Source: Pseudoalteromonas peptidolytica (GTDB lineage Bacteria > Pseudomonadota > Gammaproteobacteria > Enterobacterales > Alteromonadaceae). From it: 64,000 bases of DNA. A program made the translations under genes and the position numbers. Every line of letters starts with the position of its first letter. The first letter of the stretch is position 1. The stretch covers positions 184,699-248,698 of the forward strand of contig NZ_WEHZ01000003.1 in NCBI RefSeq assembly GCF_012641745.1, given 5' to 3'. The notes below the pieces were generated by a model. The model had not been told where the DNA came from, made no database searches, and saw only the letters and a program-made list of their open reading frames with translations. This document shows positions 55,851-63,951 of the stretch, in pieces.

Positions 55851-57935
55851 TCAGTAGAGCTCCCAGTCACACTTATCTAAGCCTTTCTCGATAAAGTGTT
55901 GGCCCATCTCTGAAAGGTAATCTAACCATAAGCTGTTTAATTTTCTATATATTTTTAAGTTTTCTTGCTCACTTTCGTATTTATAAAGACTTGTTAACAT
56001 TGGACAGTGGTAATAGAGCAATGATCCCTTAATAATATGGAAAATATGGCTAAAACGCGTATTCCTAAAGGCGTATAAATAACGCTCCTGCCTTTTCAAA
56101 TTATCAGCAGCTTCAGTCACTGTTGCAATTTTTTCTTGCGCTATCAAGGCTATGTGCTCAAGTGCTTCAATAATCAGATCTTTACCTAAAGTATCGAAAT
56201 TGAGATCTTCTAAACCCACATTTTCAAACTGATCTTTAATAAGGCTGATAATAGAAGCTTTATCAAGGCCGTCTTCTAGATCTATTAGATCCTCGTAGGG
56301 AGTTGGTATTGCACCTTTAATAAAAGCACCATGTCCAATATTAAAAATATTTGCCGGCTTTAATGCTACCAAGTCTTCTAGCTGCCGATGGGACATCCTG
56401 TAAGTTTCGTTTGTTTCTACAACTCCACCTAAATTGCCAGGCAAAGTGCTACCATCATAACCTAAAGGTTGATATTTGAACTTGGTTATATTGTTAGAAT
56501 TACTATAAACGCTGTACTTAGAATGCGTCTCGCCAGCTTGTAAACGTCCATTATCCACGCCACACAGATAAATATTCTTAAATCCAAAATGTAAAGCAAA
56601 TGATAAGCCTGTATTTGCAACTAAAGGATTTGAGTACGCTGTAGTAGAGAGTCCACCATGGCCTTTCATGGCTAATTGAACATTTATAAAATCTGTGCCA
56701 GCTTCATTCCCTTTTAACGAAAAACCGACCCAGTCGTATAAATCCACCGTATCAGGGTACACAGTATTCACTCCAAGTAGATTAATTTTTTTATAAACTT
56801 CCTTAGGAGCCATATCTAATACAGCCTGATAATTTCTATAAGGCCTTTCAACTAAGATATGGAAATCTGGTGTGACACCCATTTTTATTAGAGAAGGAAG
56901 TGCGGTACCGCATGCGAAAATAATTGCCCGATGTTGATTTCGCTTGATAAAATCCTGTGCTTCATCAAGTGATGGGCCATTTCCTATTACCAATACTGGA
57001 ATATCTTTAAGCGCCTCAACAGGCGCATTTTTAGCATCGTAGAAAGGCACGCCTTTTGTTACATTCAGATAGGAATGAGAAAGACCCGTCACCGCGTCGT
57101 TGTAAAAACCGTGCCCAAATTGAAACTGAAAATAATCTTTAAAGAAGTTTGCGATACTTTCATTTATTTGTGGCAAGGGATAATGTTGGTAACAGAAGCT
57201 TCTCACTATTGAAAAAGCGCCTATATCTTCTGAAGTCTTTTTCAACTCACCCAATAATTCATCTGGTTGGCATCCAATATAAAAGAATAGACACCCCCCT
57301 TTTTCGTCCACATCTTCGATTATTGTTGACCAATCAATACAGAATAAGCTGGCAAAGAATAACTTGAAGTCTGGCTCTATGATGAAAGAGTAGCTAAAGT
57401 TAGTGTGTTCAAAAAGCATTGGAATATGGTACCCGAGGCCAACACCGAAAATCATCGCTGTGGGAAACTCCGAAGGTAACACCTTAAGAGCCTCAGCTTC
57501 ACCAGCTTCTTTAACACCGCGAAGGTAAACAGCCAATTCTCTCATATAACGAACGTGGATCCGCTGATCTCGACTGTCATTATTACTCGTAGTATATTCT
57601 GTAAGTGTGAATGACGGATTATTGACGGCACGTTTAACTTGCGTTGTAATTTGCTGGTATGGAGTACTTGAATAAAATCGGGCGTTGCCTTGAGGTAAAT
57701 CTATATTGGCGTAGCCATCCTCTTCAACGTGCAAGCAAAAATCAGGCTCAACGCTATAAGTGGAAATAGCATCTGCAATTGATGGGTAATACTTTGCGAA
57801 ACACTCTAAGTTTTTAGTGAAACGTCGATTTGCTTTTGGAGCAAACTCAGCCTCCCTTTGTGACACAGCCAAAGACGTTTCGGCAGCTTGGGACAACTCT
57901 TGAATTTGGTTTTCTAGGGATTTTTTTTTTGTCAT
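55851..57935 (-). CDS. maf: Motility accessory factor Maf (DUF115), flagellin pseudaminyltransferase
   Basis: 694 residues from ATG 57935, one base after the fliT stop. The DUF115/MptE-like domain (about 300-480) has IPVLVIGNGPSLDEAQDFIK, IIFACGTALPSLIKMGVTPDFHILVE (split), INLLGVNTVYPDTVDLYDWVGFS (split), HGGLSTTAYSNPLVANTGLSFAL (split) and IYLCGVDNGR. Maf proteins transfer Pse or Leg from CMP to flagellin Ser/Thr, before export. Codons 2-5 (Thr-Lys-Lys-Lys) contain ten consecutive A, a slippage-prone tract. Operon partners fliD, fliS and fliT fit a role on unexported flagellin. Confidence 0.9.
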   Translation of the reverse strand: MTKKKSLENQIQELSQAAETSLAVSQREAEFAPKANRRFTKNLECFAKYYPSIADAISTYSVEPDFCLHVEEDGYANIDLPQGNARFYSSTPYQQITTQVKRAVNNPSFTLTEYTTSNNDSRDQRIHVRYMRELAVYLRGVKEAGEAEALKVLPSEFPTAMIFGVGLGYHIPMLFEHTNFSYSFIIEPDFKLFFASLFCIDWSTIIEDVDEKGGCLFFYIGCQPDELLGELKKTSEDIGAFSIVRSFCYQHYPLPQINESIANFFKDYFQFQFGHGFYNDAVTGLSHSYLNVTKGVPFYDAKNAPVEALKDIPVLVIGNGPSLDEAQDFIKRNQHRAIIFACGTALPSLIKMGVTPDFHILVERPYRNYQAVLDMAPKEVYKKINLLGVNTVYPDTVDLYDWVGFSLKGNEAGTDFINVQLAMKGHGGLSTTAYSNPLVANTGLSFALHFGFKNIYLCGVDNGRLQAGETHSKYSVYSNSNNITKFKYQPLGYDGSTLPGNLGGVVETNETYRMSHRQLEDLVALKPANIFNIGHGAFIKGAIPTPYEDLIDLEDGLDKASIISLIKDQFENVGLEDLNFDTLGKDLIIEALEHIALIAQEKIATVTEAADNLKRQERYLYAFRNTRFSHIFHIIKGSLLYYHCPMLTSLYKYESEQENLKIYRKLNSLWLDYLSEMGQHFIEKGLDKCDWELY
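57921..57930 (-). repeat. A10 homopolymer in codons 2-5 of maf
   Basis: The minus strand reads ATG-AC-A10-TCCC directly after the start codon. Ten A on the coding strand is the longest A/T run seen in a coding region here. Gain or loss of one A shifts the frame within the first five codons, abolishing Maf; transcriptional slippage could give a mixed population of proteins. Confidence 0.8.
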
Positions 57936-57936
57936 A

Positions 57937-58236
57937 TTATCGGAATTGCTTGTAAATAAGTAATTTTTTATTGACTTGTGTATGCGTGACAAGCTCATCT
58001 CGAGTTGAACACTGCAGCTCAATTAATTTACTTACTAAATCGCTGTAGCTGTTAAGTGTACTTAACAGCTGCTCATAGTCTGATTGCTGTTGAATCAAAC
58101 CATCAGAAAAAATAGTTTTTAAATTCTGAGACAGGGCTTTTTCAACTTCCACGGCTTCAGCTAATCTTTCTTCTTGAATACATGTCTGTAATAGTGTCAG
58201 CTTCCGTTGTAACACTACTAGCGCATTATCCGACAT
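57937..58236 (-). CDS. fliT: FliT-like flagellar chaperone
   Basis: 99 residues from ATG 58236 (MSDNALVVLQRKLTLLQ), overlapping fliS by 11 nt; a longer in-frame start would lie deeper inside fliS. All-alpha, rich in Leu and Gln, with LIQQQSDYEQLLSTLNSYSDL. Sequence conservation of FliT is low, so the call rests on position (fliD-fliS-fliT), size and helical pattern. FliT is the export chaperone of the cap protein FliD. Confidence 0.65.
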   Translation of the reverse strand: MSDNALVVLQRKLTLLQTCIQEERLAEAVEVEKALSQNLKTIFSDGLIQQQSDYEQLLSTLNSYSDLVSKLIELQCSTRDELVTHTQVNKKLLIYKQFR

Positions 58237-58654
58237 TATAGCTGTCTTGGTTGTCCGCGATGGTTTTATGTCTAACATCCGCGGGAATTGCATCCCATGC
58301 CGATTTTATTTCCTTTAATAAATTACTTACTTCTTCAACTAATGAAGGGTCGTTCTTAATTGACGCATCTATCAATCGATCTAACATATACGAATAAAGT
58401 GCGAACAGATTTTCTGTCACTTCACCACCAATCTCGAAGTCAAGGCTGCCTCTCAGTGCCTCAATAATCGCAGACGCTTTCGACAAATGCTCTGCCTTAG
58501 CTTCTAGTTGTTTTTTTTCTATTGATACTCTGGCTAGTACCAATTTTTCTATAGCTCCCGCCATCAACATTTGAATGATTTCGTATCTGTCAGCACCGGC
58601 TACTCGTGTTTTAAGGGCTTCTCTTTGATAATTTTTCACTCGAGCATTATACAT
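58226..58654 (-). CDS. fliS: Flagellin export chaperone FliS
   Basis: 142 residues, helical. MYNARVKNYQREALKTRVAGADRYEIIQMLMAGAIEKL (in parts) is the typical FliS N-terminus, with the conserved Tyr-rich start. KAEHLSKASAIIEALRGSLDFEIGGEV holds helices 2-3. FliS binds the C-terminal D0 of flagellin in the cytosol, where Maf would also act. Eighteen bp behind fliD. Confidence 0.94.
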   Translation of the reverse strand: MYNARVKNYQREALKTRVAGADRYEIIQMLMAGAIEKLVLARVSIEKKQLEAKAEHLSKASAIIEALRGSLDFEIGGEVTENLFALYSYMLDRLIDASIKNDPSLVEEVSNLLKEIKSAWDAIPADVRHKTIADNQDSYNVG

Positions 58655-58671
58655 AACTATTGCTCCTAAAT

Positions 58672-60087
58672 TTAATTAGACTTAGTAAAACCAGGTAGAT
58701 TGGCTAGCTGTGCCCCCAAATATGACTGGGTCTGTTGCATTTGTGCAATCAATACATCTAAACCTGCATATTTTTTTCGAAGGCTCTCTTCTAGAGATTC
58801 CATCCTGTATTCGTGGTTGCTAACATCATCTTTTAAATCTTCAAGCTGGCTATTTAAGCTATTTTGCCTCTGCTTCAAGATACCACTGGAATCAGCATAG
58901 TTGCCAAGCAACTCTTCAAGCTTCTTAGCAACACCGTTTTCACCAGCAAATGCCGTGCCAATATCATCAAAATTTTCATCCATTGCTTCATTTAAGCTTC
59001 GGACTAGGGATGATTTTTCAAGGTAACCGTCATCTTTCACACCGATACCTATATCAAAAATTGATTCAAACGGCCCAGCATCAACTAGTTCTGATGACAG
59101 CGTAGTAATTAACTGGTCGCTTAACGACCTCATAGAAGAGTCACCATTCAGGGGCTTTGATGCTCTAGTTTGCAGTCCTATCATACCTATAAGGTTATTG
59201 TAGTTTGCGATAAACTCATCAACCAACTTTGTCACTGATTCGCGGTCGTAGTCGATATTCAATTTTGCGGTTTCATAACCGTCAATATCATTGCCTTCAC
59301 TCACTTCCAATGCCTTAATTGTCATATCTTGTACGGCATTCTTAAAAGTATTTGTTGAGCTAGTTACCTCTAACCCGTCTACAGTGATTACAGCATTTTG
59401 CGCGTCCTGAACCGAGGTCATACCAGCTGTACCACCTGCAAATGGAGATGTGCTGACAGCATCTAGTTCAGCTGTATCAGACGTGATGGTCAAGTTATTT
59501 CCATCGCCTGTAACGTTTGACGTTAGCACTAACTTAGAACCGACACTTGTGTTTCCTGTATTAACAATATTAGCAGTCACACCGAAATTTGAGTCTGAGG
59601 AATTTATTGCATCTCGTAATTCTGCAAGCGTCATACCAGCCGCCACATCAAGAGTAAAAGCCTTATCTGCACCCGCACCGAAGGTCAATGTTCCTCCAGA
59701 AGCACTGACTACGGAATCGGTAGAATCAAAAGAAGCGTCGGCAGACACAACTCGGCTGCCTTCAGCAAGTTGCTTGACTGCGACTTTAAAGTTACCTGTA
59801 GAAATATCAGAGGTAGGCGTTACGCTTATAATATCTCCCGCAGTTGGCTGTCTTATATTAGCGACTCGTTTACCAAAGTTTTTTGAGTCTGCTAACTTTT
59901 CCATCGTATCTTGGAGCTTTGAAACCGCACCTTTCACTTCACCAATAGAGGAAAGTTCTACAGTCAACGACTCCTTTTTCTTGGTAAACGCCTGCATTTT
60001 AGGAACATTTTCGGCATCTATCGATGCTTTGATAATGCTTTCAAGGTTAAGCCCTGAACCTACACCAGCTGAAGTAATTAATGGCAT
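58672..60087 (-). CDS. fliD: Flagellar filament cap protein FliD
   Basis: 471 residues. N-terminal coiled coil SGVGSGLNLESIIKASIDAE and FTKKKESLTVELSSIGEVKGAVSKLQDTM (split), central beta domains (about 70-240) rich in Thr/Ser/Asp, and C-terminal coiled coil ending RKKYAGLDVLIAQMQQTQSYLGAQLANLP (split), with the family YAxLDxLIxQMxxTxxYLxxQL pattern. It caps the filament and folds flagellin. Length is close to the enterobacterial protein. Twenty bp behind flaG. Confidence 0.95.
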   Translation of the reverse strand: MPLITSAGVGSGLNLESIIKASIDAENVPKMQAFTKKKESLTVELSSIGEVKGAVSKLQDTMEKLADSKNFGKRVANIRQPTAGDIISVTPTSDISTGNFKVAVKQLAEGSRVVSADASFDSTDSVVSASGGTLTFGAGADKAFTLDVAAGMTLAELRDAINSSDSNFGVTANIVNTGNTSVGSKLVLTSNVTGDGNNLTITSDTAELDAVSTSPFAGGTAGMTSVQDAQNAVITVDGLEVTSSTNTFKNAVQDMTIKALEVSEGNDIDGYETAKLNIDYDRESVTKLVDEFIANYNNLIGMIGLQTRASKPLNGDSSMRSLSDQLITTLSSELVDAGPFESIFDIGIGVKDDGYLEKSSLVRSLNEAMDENFDDIGTAFAGENGVAKKLEELLGNYADSSGILKQRQNSLNSQLEDLKDDVSNHEYRMESLEESLRKKYAGLDVLIAQMQQTQSYLGAQLANLPGFTKSN

Positions 60088-60106
60088 AACTCCCCCTTAA
60101 GATAAT

Positions 60107-60520
60107 TCATGCTGTTTCATCGAACAGCAAACCTCTACTAGATACTTTATCGGCAAACTCTTCCAATGCTTTAGCCACTTCCCTAAACTCCTCTGATGGT
60201 ATCTCGCGGATCACTTTATTGCTCTCTGAATCTATTACCTTGACAATCGGCGGATCGCCCTCTTCATCAAACTCAAATTGTAAATTCGTCGATGTGACGG
60301 GAATAAACTGATTTACTTTTTCAAGATTTTGCTTTACTTCAGCAACCAGGTTACTTTTTTTGCTTTGCTCGTCTTCACGAGCTTTGTGCGTGTCTCGCCC
60401 TGTTTCTAGTTGCTCTACTGCTCTTGTCGTCTCAGCTCCACGTTCATCTTTTGACAATTCGTCAGGCTTTTGCTGCAAAACATTTGGCCCCGAATGTGTT
60501 GAAACTTGTATTTCTTTCAC
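60107..60520 (-). CDS. flaG: FlaG family filament-length protein
   Basis: 137 residues. The first 70 are polar and charged; the conserved FlaG part is FIPVTSTNLQFEFDEEGDPPIVKVID (split) then SNKVIREIPSEEFREVAKALEE. FlaG influences filament length in several bacteria. Position between flagellin and fliD is standard. A long hairpin lies in the 81-bp gap to the flagellin gene upstream. Confidence 0.93.
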   Translation of the reverse strand: MKEIQVSTHSGPNVLQQKPDELSKDERGAETTRAVEQLETGRDTHKAREDEQSKKSNLVAEVKQNLEKVNQFIPVTSTNLQFEFDEEGDPPIVKVIDSESNKVIREIPSEEFREVAKALEEFADKVSSRGLLFDETA

Positions 60521-60555
60521 AACACACCTCCGAAATAAACCTAGTTTACAGTATA

Positions 60556-60588
60556 CGTCAAGTTCGTGAATTATTCACAAACTTGACG
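60556..60588 (-). terminator. Hairpin between flagellin and flaG
   Basis: CGTCAAGTT (60556-60564) and AACTTGACG (60580-60588) pair perfectly, and the interior GTGAAT-T-ATTCAC continues the stem with one mismatch, giving a 33-nt hairpin. No T-run follows on the minus strand. It may act as an attenuator that makes flagellin mRNA more abundant than flaG-fliD mRNA, or as a 3' stabiliser. Confidence 0.5.
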
Positions 60589-60601
60589 CTACTGTTGTTC
60601 A

Positions 60602-61564
60602 TTAACCTAACAACGATAACGCCACTTGTGGACGCTGGTTCGCCTGACTAAGAATTGAACTACTTGCTTGCTGGAGAATCTGCATTTTTGTTAAATTTGC
60701 AGTTTCCTGTGCAAAGTCAGTATCTTGAATACGAGATCGCGCAGCCGTCAAATTCTCGGCAACGTTTGATTGATTTCGTATCGTAGACTGGAAACGGTTT
60801 TGCACCGCACCTAGCTCAGCACGCTTCTTGTCAACTACTGCGATTAACGCATCCATACCAGCCATAACTGCTTGCGCATTTGCTTGTGTAGATACCGAAA
60901 TACCACTGGCAGTAAATACACCAGAAAAGCTAGTTGCATCTGCTGAAGCACCTACTGAGGTACTAATGCTTCCCGCTGTCGCACTTAAAGAAGCACCGGT
61001 TACGCCACTAGCAATACCAGCTATACCCGACAAAGTAAACCCGCCATTAGCAACCAAGCTATTTGTAGTAGCACCCACATTTTGCATACTAAAACTGATC
61101 GTTTGCACGGCATCAGCACCAACTTGGAAGTTTGCGTCATAGCTACCGTCAAGCAAGTTTTGACCACCAAATGTGGTATCTGCAGCAACCCTATTCACTT
61201 CTTTAGATAGCGACTGGATCTCTTCTTGTATTGCTAAGCGGTCTTCATCAGTATTAGAGCCGTTAGAAGCCTGCTGTGCCAATGTGCGAATACGCTGAAA
61301 CATTTGTGTTGTTTCATCTAGCGCACCTTCGGCTGTTTGTGCTAATGATATACCATCATTTGCATTTCGAATGCCCTGATTCAGACCATTGATTTGACCT
61401 GTGAGACGATTAGATATCTGCATACCAGCAGCATCATCTTTCGCACTATTTATACGAAAACCTGAAGATAGTCTTTTAAAGGACGTATCAAGTGAATTCG
61501 CAGAGTTCATTAACTGACGCTGCGCATTTAATGAGCTAACGTTAGTATTTACATATAAAGCCAT
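60602..61564 (-). CDS. Flagellin (downstream tandem copy)
   Basis: 320 residues from ATG 61564 (MALYVNTNVSSLNAQRQL), chosen by family start; an in-frame start 30 nt upstream adds nothing conserved. D0/D1 N-terminal FKRLSSGFRINSAKDDAAGMQISNRL, central Ser/Thr/Ala/Gly-rich region (about 155-235), C-terminal ELGAVQNRFQSTIRNQSNVAENL (split) and LQQASSSILSQANQRPQVALSLL (split). It is about 80% identical by eye to the neighbour at 61722. The Ser/Thr-rich middle is a likely acceptor of pseudaminic acid. A sigma-28 promoter lies about 100 bp upstream. Confidence 0.96.
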   Translation of the reverse strand: MALYVNTNVSSLNAQRQLMNSANSLDTSFKRLSSGFRINSAKDDAAGMQISNRLTGQINGLNQGIRNANDGISLAQTAEGALDETTQMFQRIRTLAQQASNGSNTDEDRLAIQEEIQSLSKEVNRVAADTTFGGQNLLDGSYDANFQVGADAVQTISFSMQNVGATTNSLVANGGFTLSGIAGIASGVTGASLSATAGSISTSVGASADATSFSGVFTASGISVSTQANAQAVMAGMDALIAVVDKKRAELGAVQNRFQSTIRNQSNVAENLTAARSRIQDTDFAQETANLTKMQILQQASSSILSQANQRPQVALSLLG

Positions 61565-61663
61565 AATAGCCTCCGCTTTATCAATTTTAATCAAAGCGTC
61601 GGGATACCCCTACCCTTCAGCTTCGACGAGTTAGAGTCCTAAAGTTATAGTTCTCTAACTCTG

Positions 61664-61690
61664 CTATCGACTGACAAAGAAAAAGCTTTA
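61664..61690 (-). promoter_or_regulatory. Sigma-28 (FliA) promoter of the downstream flagellin
   Basis: Minus-strand TAAAGCTT, exactly 11 bp, GTCGATAG matches the FliA consensus TAAAGTTT-N11-GCCGATAA at 12 of 16 or better positions with correct spacing. The leader would be about 90 nt. It is in the short gap behind the first flagellin. Confidence 0.78.
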
Positions 61691-61700
61691 GCTTTTTTTT
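61680..61700 (-). terminator. Terminator-like hairpin of the upstream flagellin, overlapping the -35 of the next
   Basis: AAAAAGC-TTTA-GCTTTTT, 20-40 bp after the flagellin stop at 61722, with a run of T on both strands (T8 on plus, T5 on minus). The stem has only two G-C pairs, so it is weak. It covers the -35 box of the next sigma-28 promoter. Confidence 0.45.
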
Positions 61701-61721
61701 AAATAATTTGATTATTCAGTT

Positions 61722-62687
61722 TTAACCTTGAAGTAAGCTCAATGCTGCTTGCGGTCTTTGGTTAGCCTGGCCGAGTATGGTCTGACTTGCCTGTTGTAGG
61801 ATCTGGTTCTTTGTCAGCTTGGCCGTTTCTAAAGCAAAATCGGCATCTTTAATTCGAGATTTTGCAGCTGATAAGTTCTCAGATATATTCGCTTGGTTTC
61901 GAATTGTAGATTGGAAGCGGTTTTGAACTGCACCTAATTCGGCACGTTTTTTATCCACTACTGCAATTAACGCATCCATACCAGCCATTACCGCTTGAGC
62001 ATTGGCTTGAGTTGATACAGATATACCAGATGCTGTATAAACTGCAGCGAAGCTTGTCGCATCAGCCGAGACTCCAACAGATGTACTAATGGAGCCTGCA
62101 ACAGCGCTAAGAGAGGCGCCACTTACACCACTAGCGATGCCAGCAATACCCGACAAAGTAAAGCCCCCATCATCCTCCATACTATTAGCAGTAGAACCAA
62201 CATACTGCATACTAAATCCAATTGTTTGAACGGCATCAGCGCCAACCTGGAAGTTAGCTGCATATGTACCATCAAGCAAATTTTGACCACCAAACGTGGT
62301 GTCGGAGGCTACACGGTTGACTTCTTTGGCAAGCTGCTGAATCTCTTCTTGGATCGCTAATCGGTCTTCATCTGTGTTAGAGCCATTAGCTGCTTGCTGT
62401 GAAAGCGTTCTGATCCGCTGAAACATCGATGTAATTTCATCCATCGCCCCTTCCGCGGTCTGTGCCAATGAAATACCATCGTTTGCATTTCGGTTTCCTT
62501 GATTCAGGCCCATGATTTGTGATTGAAGACGATCGGAAATTTGTAGACCTGCCGCATCATCTGCTGCGCTATTGATTCGCATACCTGATGATAAACGTTT
62601 AAAAGAAGTATCTAGTTCATTGCCAGAATTAGTTAGTTGTCTTTGTGCGTTAATAGCACTGACATTCGTATTTACATATAAAGCCAT
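61722..62687 (-). CDS. Flagellin (upstream tandem copy)
   Basis: 321 residues, MALYVNTNVSAINAQRQLTNSGNELDTSFKRLSSGMRINS in its N-terminal part (two motifs), DDAAGLQISDRLQSQIMGLNQG (split), C-terminal LGAVQNRFQSTIRNQANIS and ILGQANQRPQAALSLLQG. Middle region (about 155-235) keeps the same GFTLSGIAGIASGVSGASL pattern as its twin. Both flagellins will be substrates of FliS, FliD and Maf. A sigma-54 type site lies about 100 bp upstream, in contrast with the sigma-28 site of its twin. Confidence 0.96.
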   Translation of the reverse strand: MALYVNTNVSAINAQRQLTNSGNELDTSFKRLSSGMRINSAADDAAGLQISDRLQSQIMGLNQGNRNANDGISLAQTAEGAMDEITSMFQRIRTLSQQAANGSNTDEDRLAIQEEIQQLAKEVNRVASDTTFGGQNLLDGTYAANFQVGADAVQTIGFSMQYVGSTANSMEDDGGFTLSGIAGIASGVSGASLSAVAGSISTSVGVSADATSFAAVYTASGISVSTQANAQAVMAGMDALIAVVDKKRAELGAVQNRFQSTIRNQANISENLSAAKSRIKDADFALETAKLTKNQILQQASQTILGQANQRPQAALSLLQG

Positions 62688-62788
62688 AACTCACTCTCTT
62701 TTTGTCAAATCAATTATCTAATTGATAGATAGTTAAATGACAAAGCGGCACTTATGCATCGGGTGTTCAACCAACTAAGGCAACCAAT

Positions 62789-62804
62789 TGCCACTTTGAC
62801 GCCA
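62789..62804 (-). promoter_or_regulatory. Sigma-54 type promoter of the upstream flagellin
   Basis: Minus-strand TGGCGTC-AAAG-TGGCA has GG-N10-GC, with one mismatch in the -12 element (TGGCA for TTGCA). The leader would be about 90 nt. One flagellin per cluster driven by sigma-54 is known from Vibrio (flaA). Confidence 0.5.
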
Positions 62805-63195
62805 AAATTAACTCTAACAAGATATAAGCAATATGCAGGCCAACAATTAGTGAAAATTCTAAGTGATGAAATAATGGGGAATTATCTAGTTGAGCAAATA
62901 GATAAAATAGGTGCGCATTTACTACAAGTTATTAAAGCGTACTCAAACGATATGATTAGGTCACGTATTGCGATGTTGCTTGGGTGTGTAATGGAAGTAA
63001 GTGGATATTGCAAATGTGCCACGCCGAAAAATGGTATTAACTAGTAATGAATTTGGATGCGTGGAGGCGGCTACTCTGCTTTGCGTTTATATTCCCCCAT
63101 ACGAAAGGGTGAAAATATTATTTCTTAGAAAGAGTGTTTACGTTTAGGTAGGCAATATAGACTAGCTATGTGAGTATTCAATTGACTGCAAAGCA

Positions 63196-63217
63196 AGAGA
63201 GCGATACCTCACTCTCT
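63196..63217 (-). terminator. Possible terminator after the secreted protein gene
   Basis: AGAGAG and CTCTCT with a 10-nt loop, 50-70 bp after the stop at 63268. On the minus strand TTGCTTTGC follows, a poor T-run. Weak. Confidence 0.3.
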
Positions 63218-63267
63218 CACAATCTATACTTTCAAAATCATTCACACTATTAAAGCGCAAATAAATA

Positions 63268-63717
63268 TTAGAATGGCTCACCGCCATTTAGTAAGTAAGA
63301 CAGGCCATGTCCGCCAACAGAAGCATAATAATAAGAATGATGCGAACCAGTTAGACACTCAACACCAGACTCAGCGTAATAGCTCGATACACTCGCACTA
63401 CCATACGTGAACTTAGAAAAGTTAGCCGCACTGATTTGAATATGCGTACTTTGATGAGGCTCCAAGGTGAACGTCATCTCCCCTTCACTATTTGTTACAT
63501 TACCCGCGGAAAGCGTTCTATTACTTAATACAGCACCAGTTGAATCCCAAAATTTAACCACTACATCAGTGTTGTCCTTATTACACACATTAGTCAAAAT
63601 AATGGCACTATGCCAATTTTGGCTAGAGCCAGCCTTCCAGTTATGTACATGTTTTGTAGTGGCAAAGCTTTGACTCGAGGCGGCTAAAAGTGCAGCAGTC
63701 ACTAGTAGTTTTTTCAT
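63268..63717 (-). CDS. Small secreted protein of unknown function
   Basis: 149 residues, preceded by AAGGA. Signal peptide MKKLLVTAALLAASSQSFA with a cleavage site SFA-TT. The mature part looks like a beta-sandwich: HSAIILTNVCNKDNTDVVVKFWDSTG (split), VLSNRTLSAGNVTNSEGEMTFTLEPHQSTHIQIS (in parts), then a Tyr/Ser/His-rich end (GSHHSYYYASVGGHG). Two Cys in the mature chain could form a disulfide. The pattern of a domain that tells how far a string departs from a neutral baseline is not enough to name a family. Upstream of the flagellins on the same strand, but separated by 580 bp. Confidence 0.75.
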   Translation of the reverse strand: MKKLLVTAALLAASSQSFATTKHVHNWKAGSSQNWHSAIILTNVCNKDNTDVVVKFWDSTGAVLSNRTLSAGNVTNSEGEMTFTLEPHQSTHIQISAANFSKFTYGSASVSSYYAESGVECLTGSHHSYYYASVGGHGLSYLLNGGEPF

Positions 63718-63868
63718 GATATATCATCCTTATTATCTTATTGTTAATAATAGATTGTAACAGATTACAGATAAAGCGCTACAGGGTTCATCAAACCTTT
63801 TACAGCGCCCATCTTGTAAAATGCAATTAACTTGCAATGAATATAAAAAAGAGGCCATTTGGCTAATG

Positions 63869-63913
63869 CTGATCAGTTAAGAAGTTGATCGGTTGACCGA
63901 TCAAAATGATCAT
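63869..63913. repeat. Cluster of GATC palindromes
   Basis: CTGATCAG (63869-63876), TTGATCGGT-TG-ACCGATCAA (63885-63904) and ATGATCAT (63906-63913) follow each other within 45 bp. The middle one is a perfect 9-bp inverted repeat with a 2-bp centre, the geometry of a dimeric repressor site. Four GATC in 45 bp could also make it sensitive to Dam methylation. Confidence 0.55.
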
Positions 63914-63917
63914 GCAC

Positions 63918-63951
63918 AATCCGTAGCTAGGCAACTAACTACGGATTTTTT
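63918..63951 (+). terminator. Rho-independent terminator, plus strand
   Basis: AATCCGTAG (63918-63926), 12-nt loop, CTACGGATT (63939-63947), then T to 63951. The T-run gives plus-strand orientation. No plus-strand protein gene precedes it within 800 bp, so it may end a small RNA or be part of a leader of a gene to the right. Confidence 0.65.

Larger units (their letters stand above)
62688..63267. other. 580-bp gap between flagellin and the secreted protein gene
   Basis: It contains the flagellin leader, the sigma-54 type site at 62789-62804, and a weak hairpin at 63196-63217. A plus-strand frame 62754-63044 (96 codons) exists, but it covers the flagellin promoter, has no Shine-Dalgarno site, and no family similarity was recognised. 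Nothing else coding is evident. Confidence 0.5.

Noticed and set aside
62779..62793. Alternative sigma-54 site TGGCAATTGGTTGC before the upstream flagellin
   Set aside because: GG to GC spacing is 9 instead of 10 bp; the overlapping site at 62789-62804 has the right spacing.
62754..63044. Plus-strand open frame of 96 codons in the flagellin upstream region
   Set aside because: It has no Shine-Dalgarno site, no recognisable family, and overlaps the sigma-54 type promoter and leader of the flagellin on the other strand.
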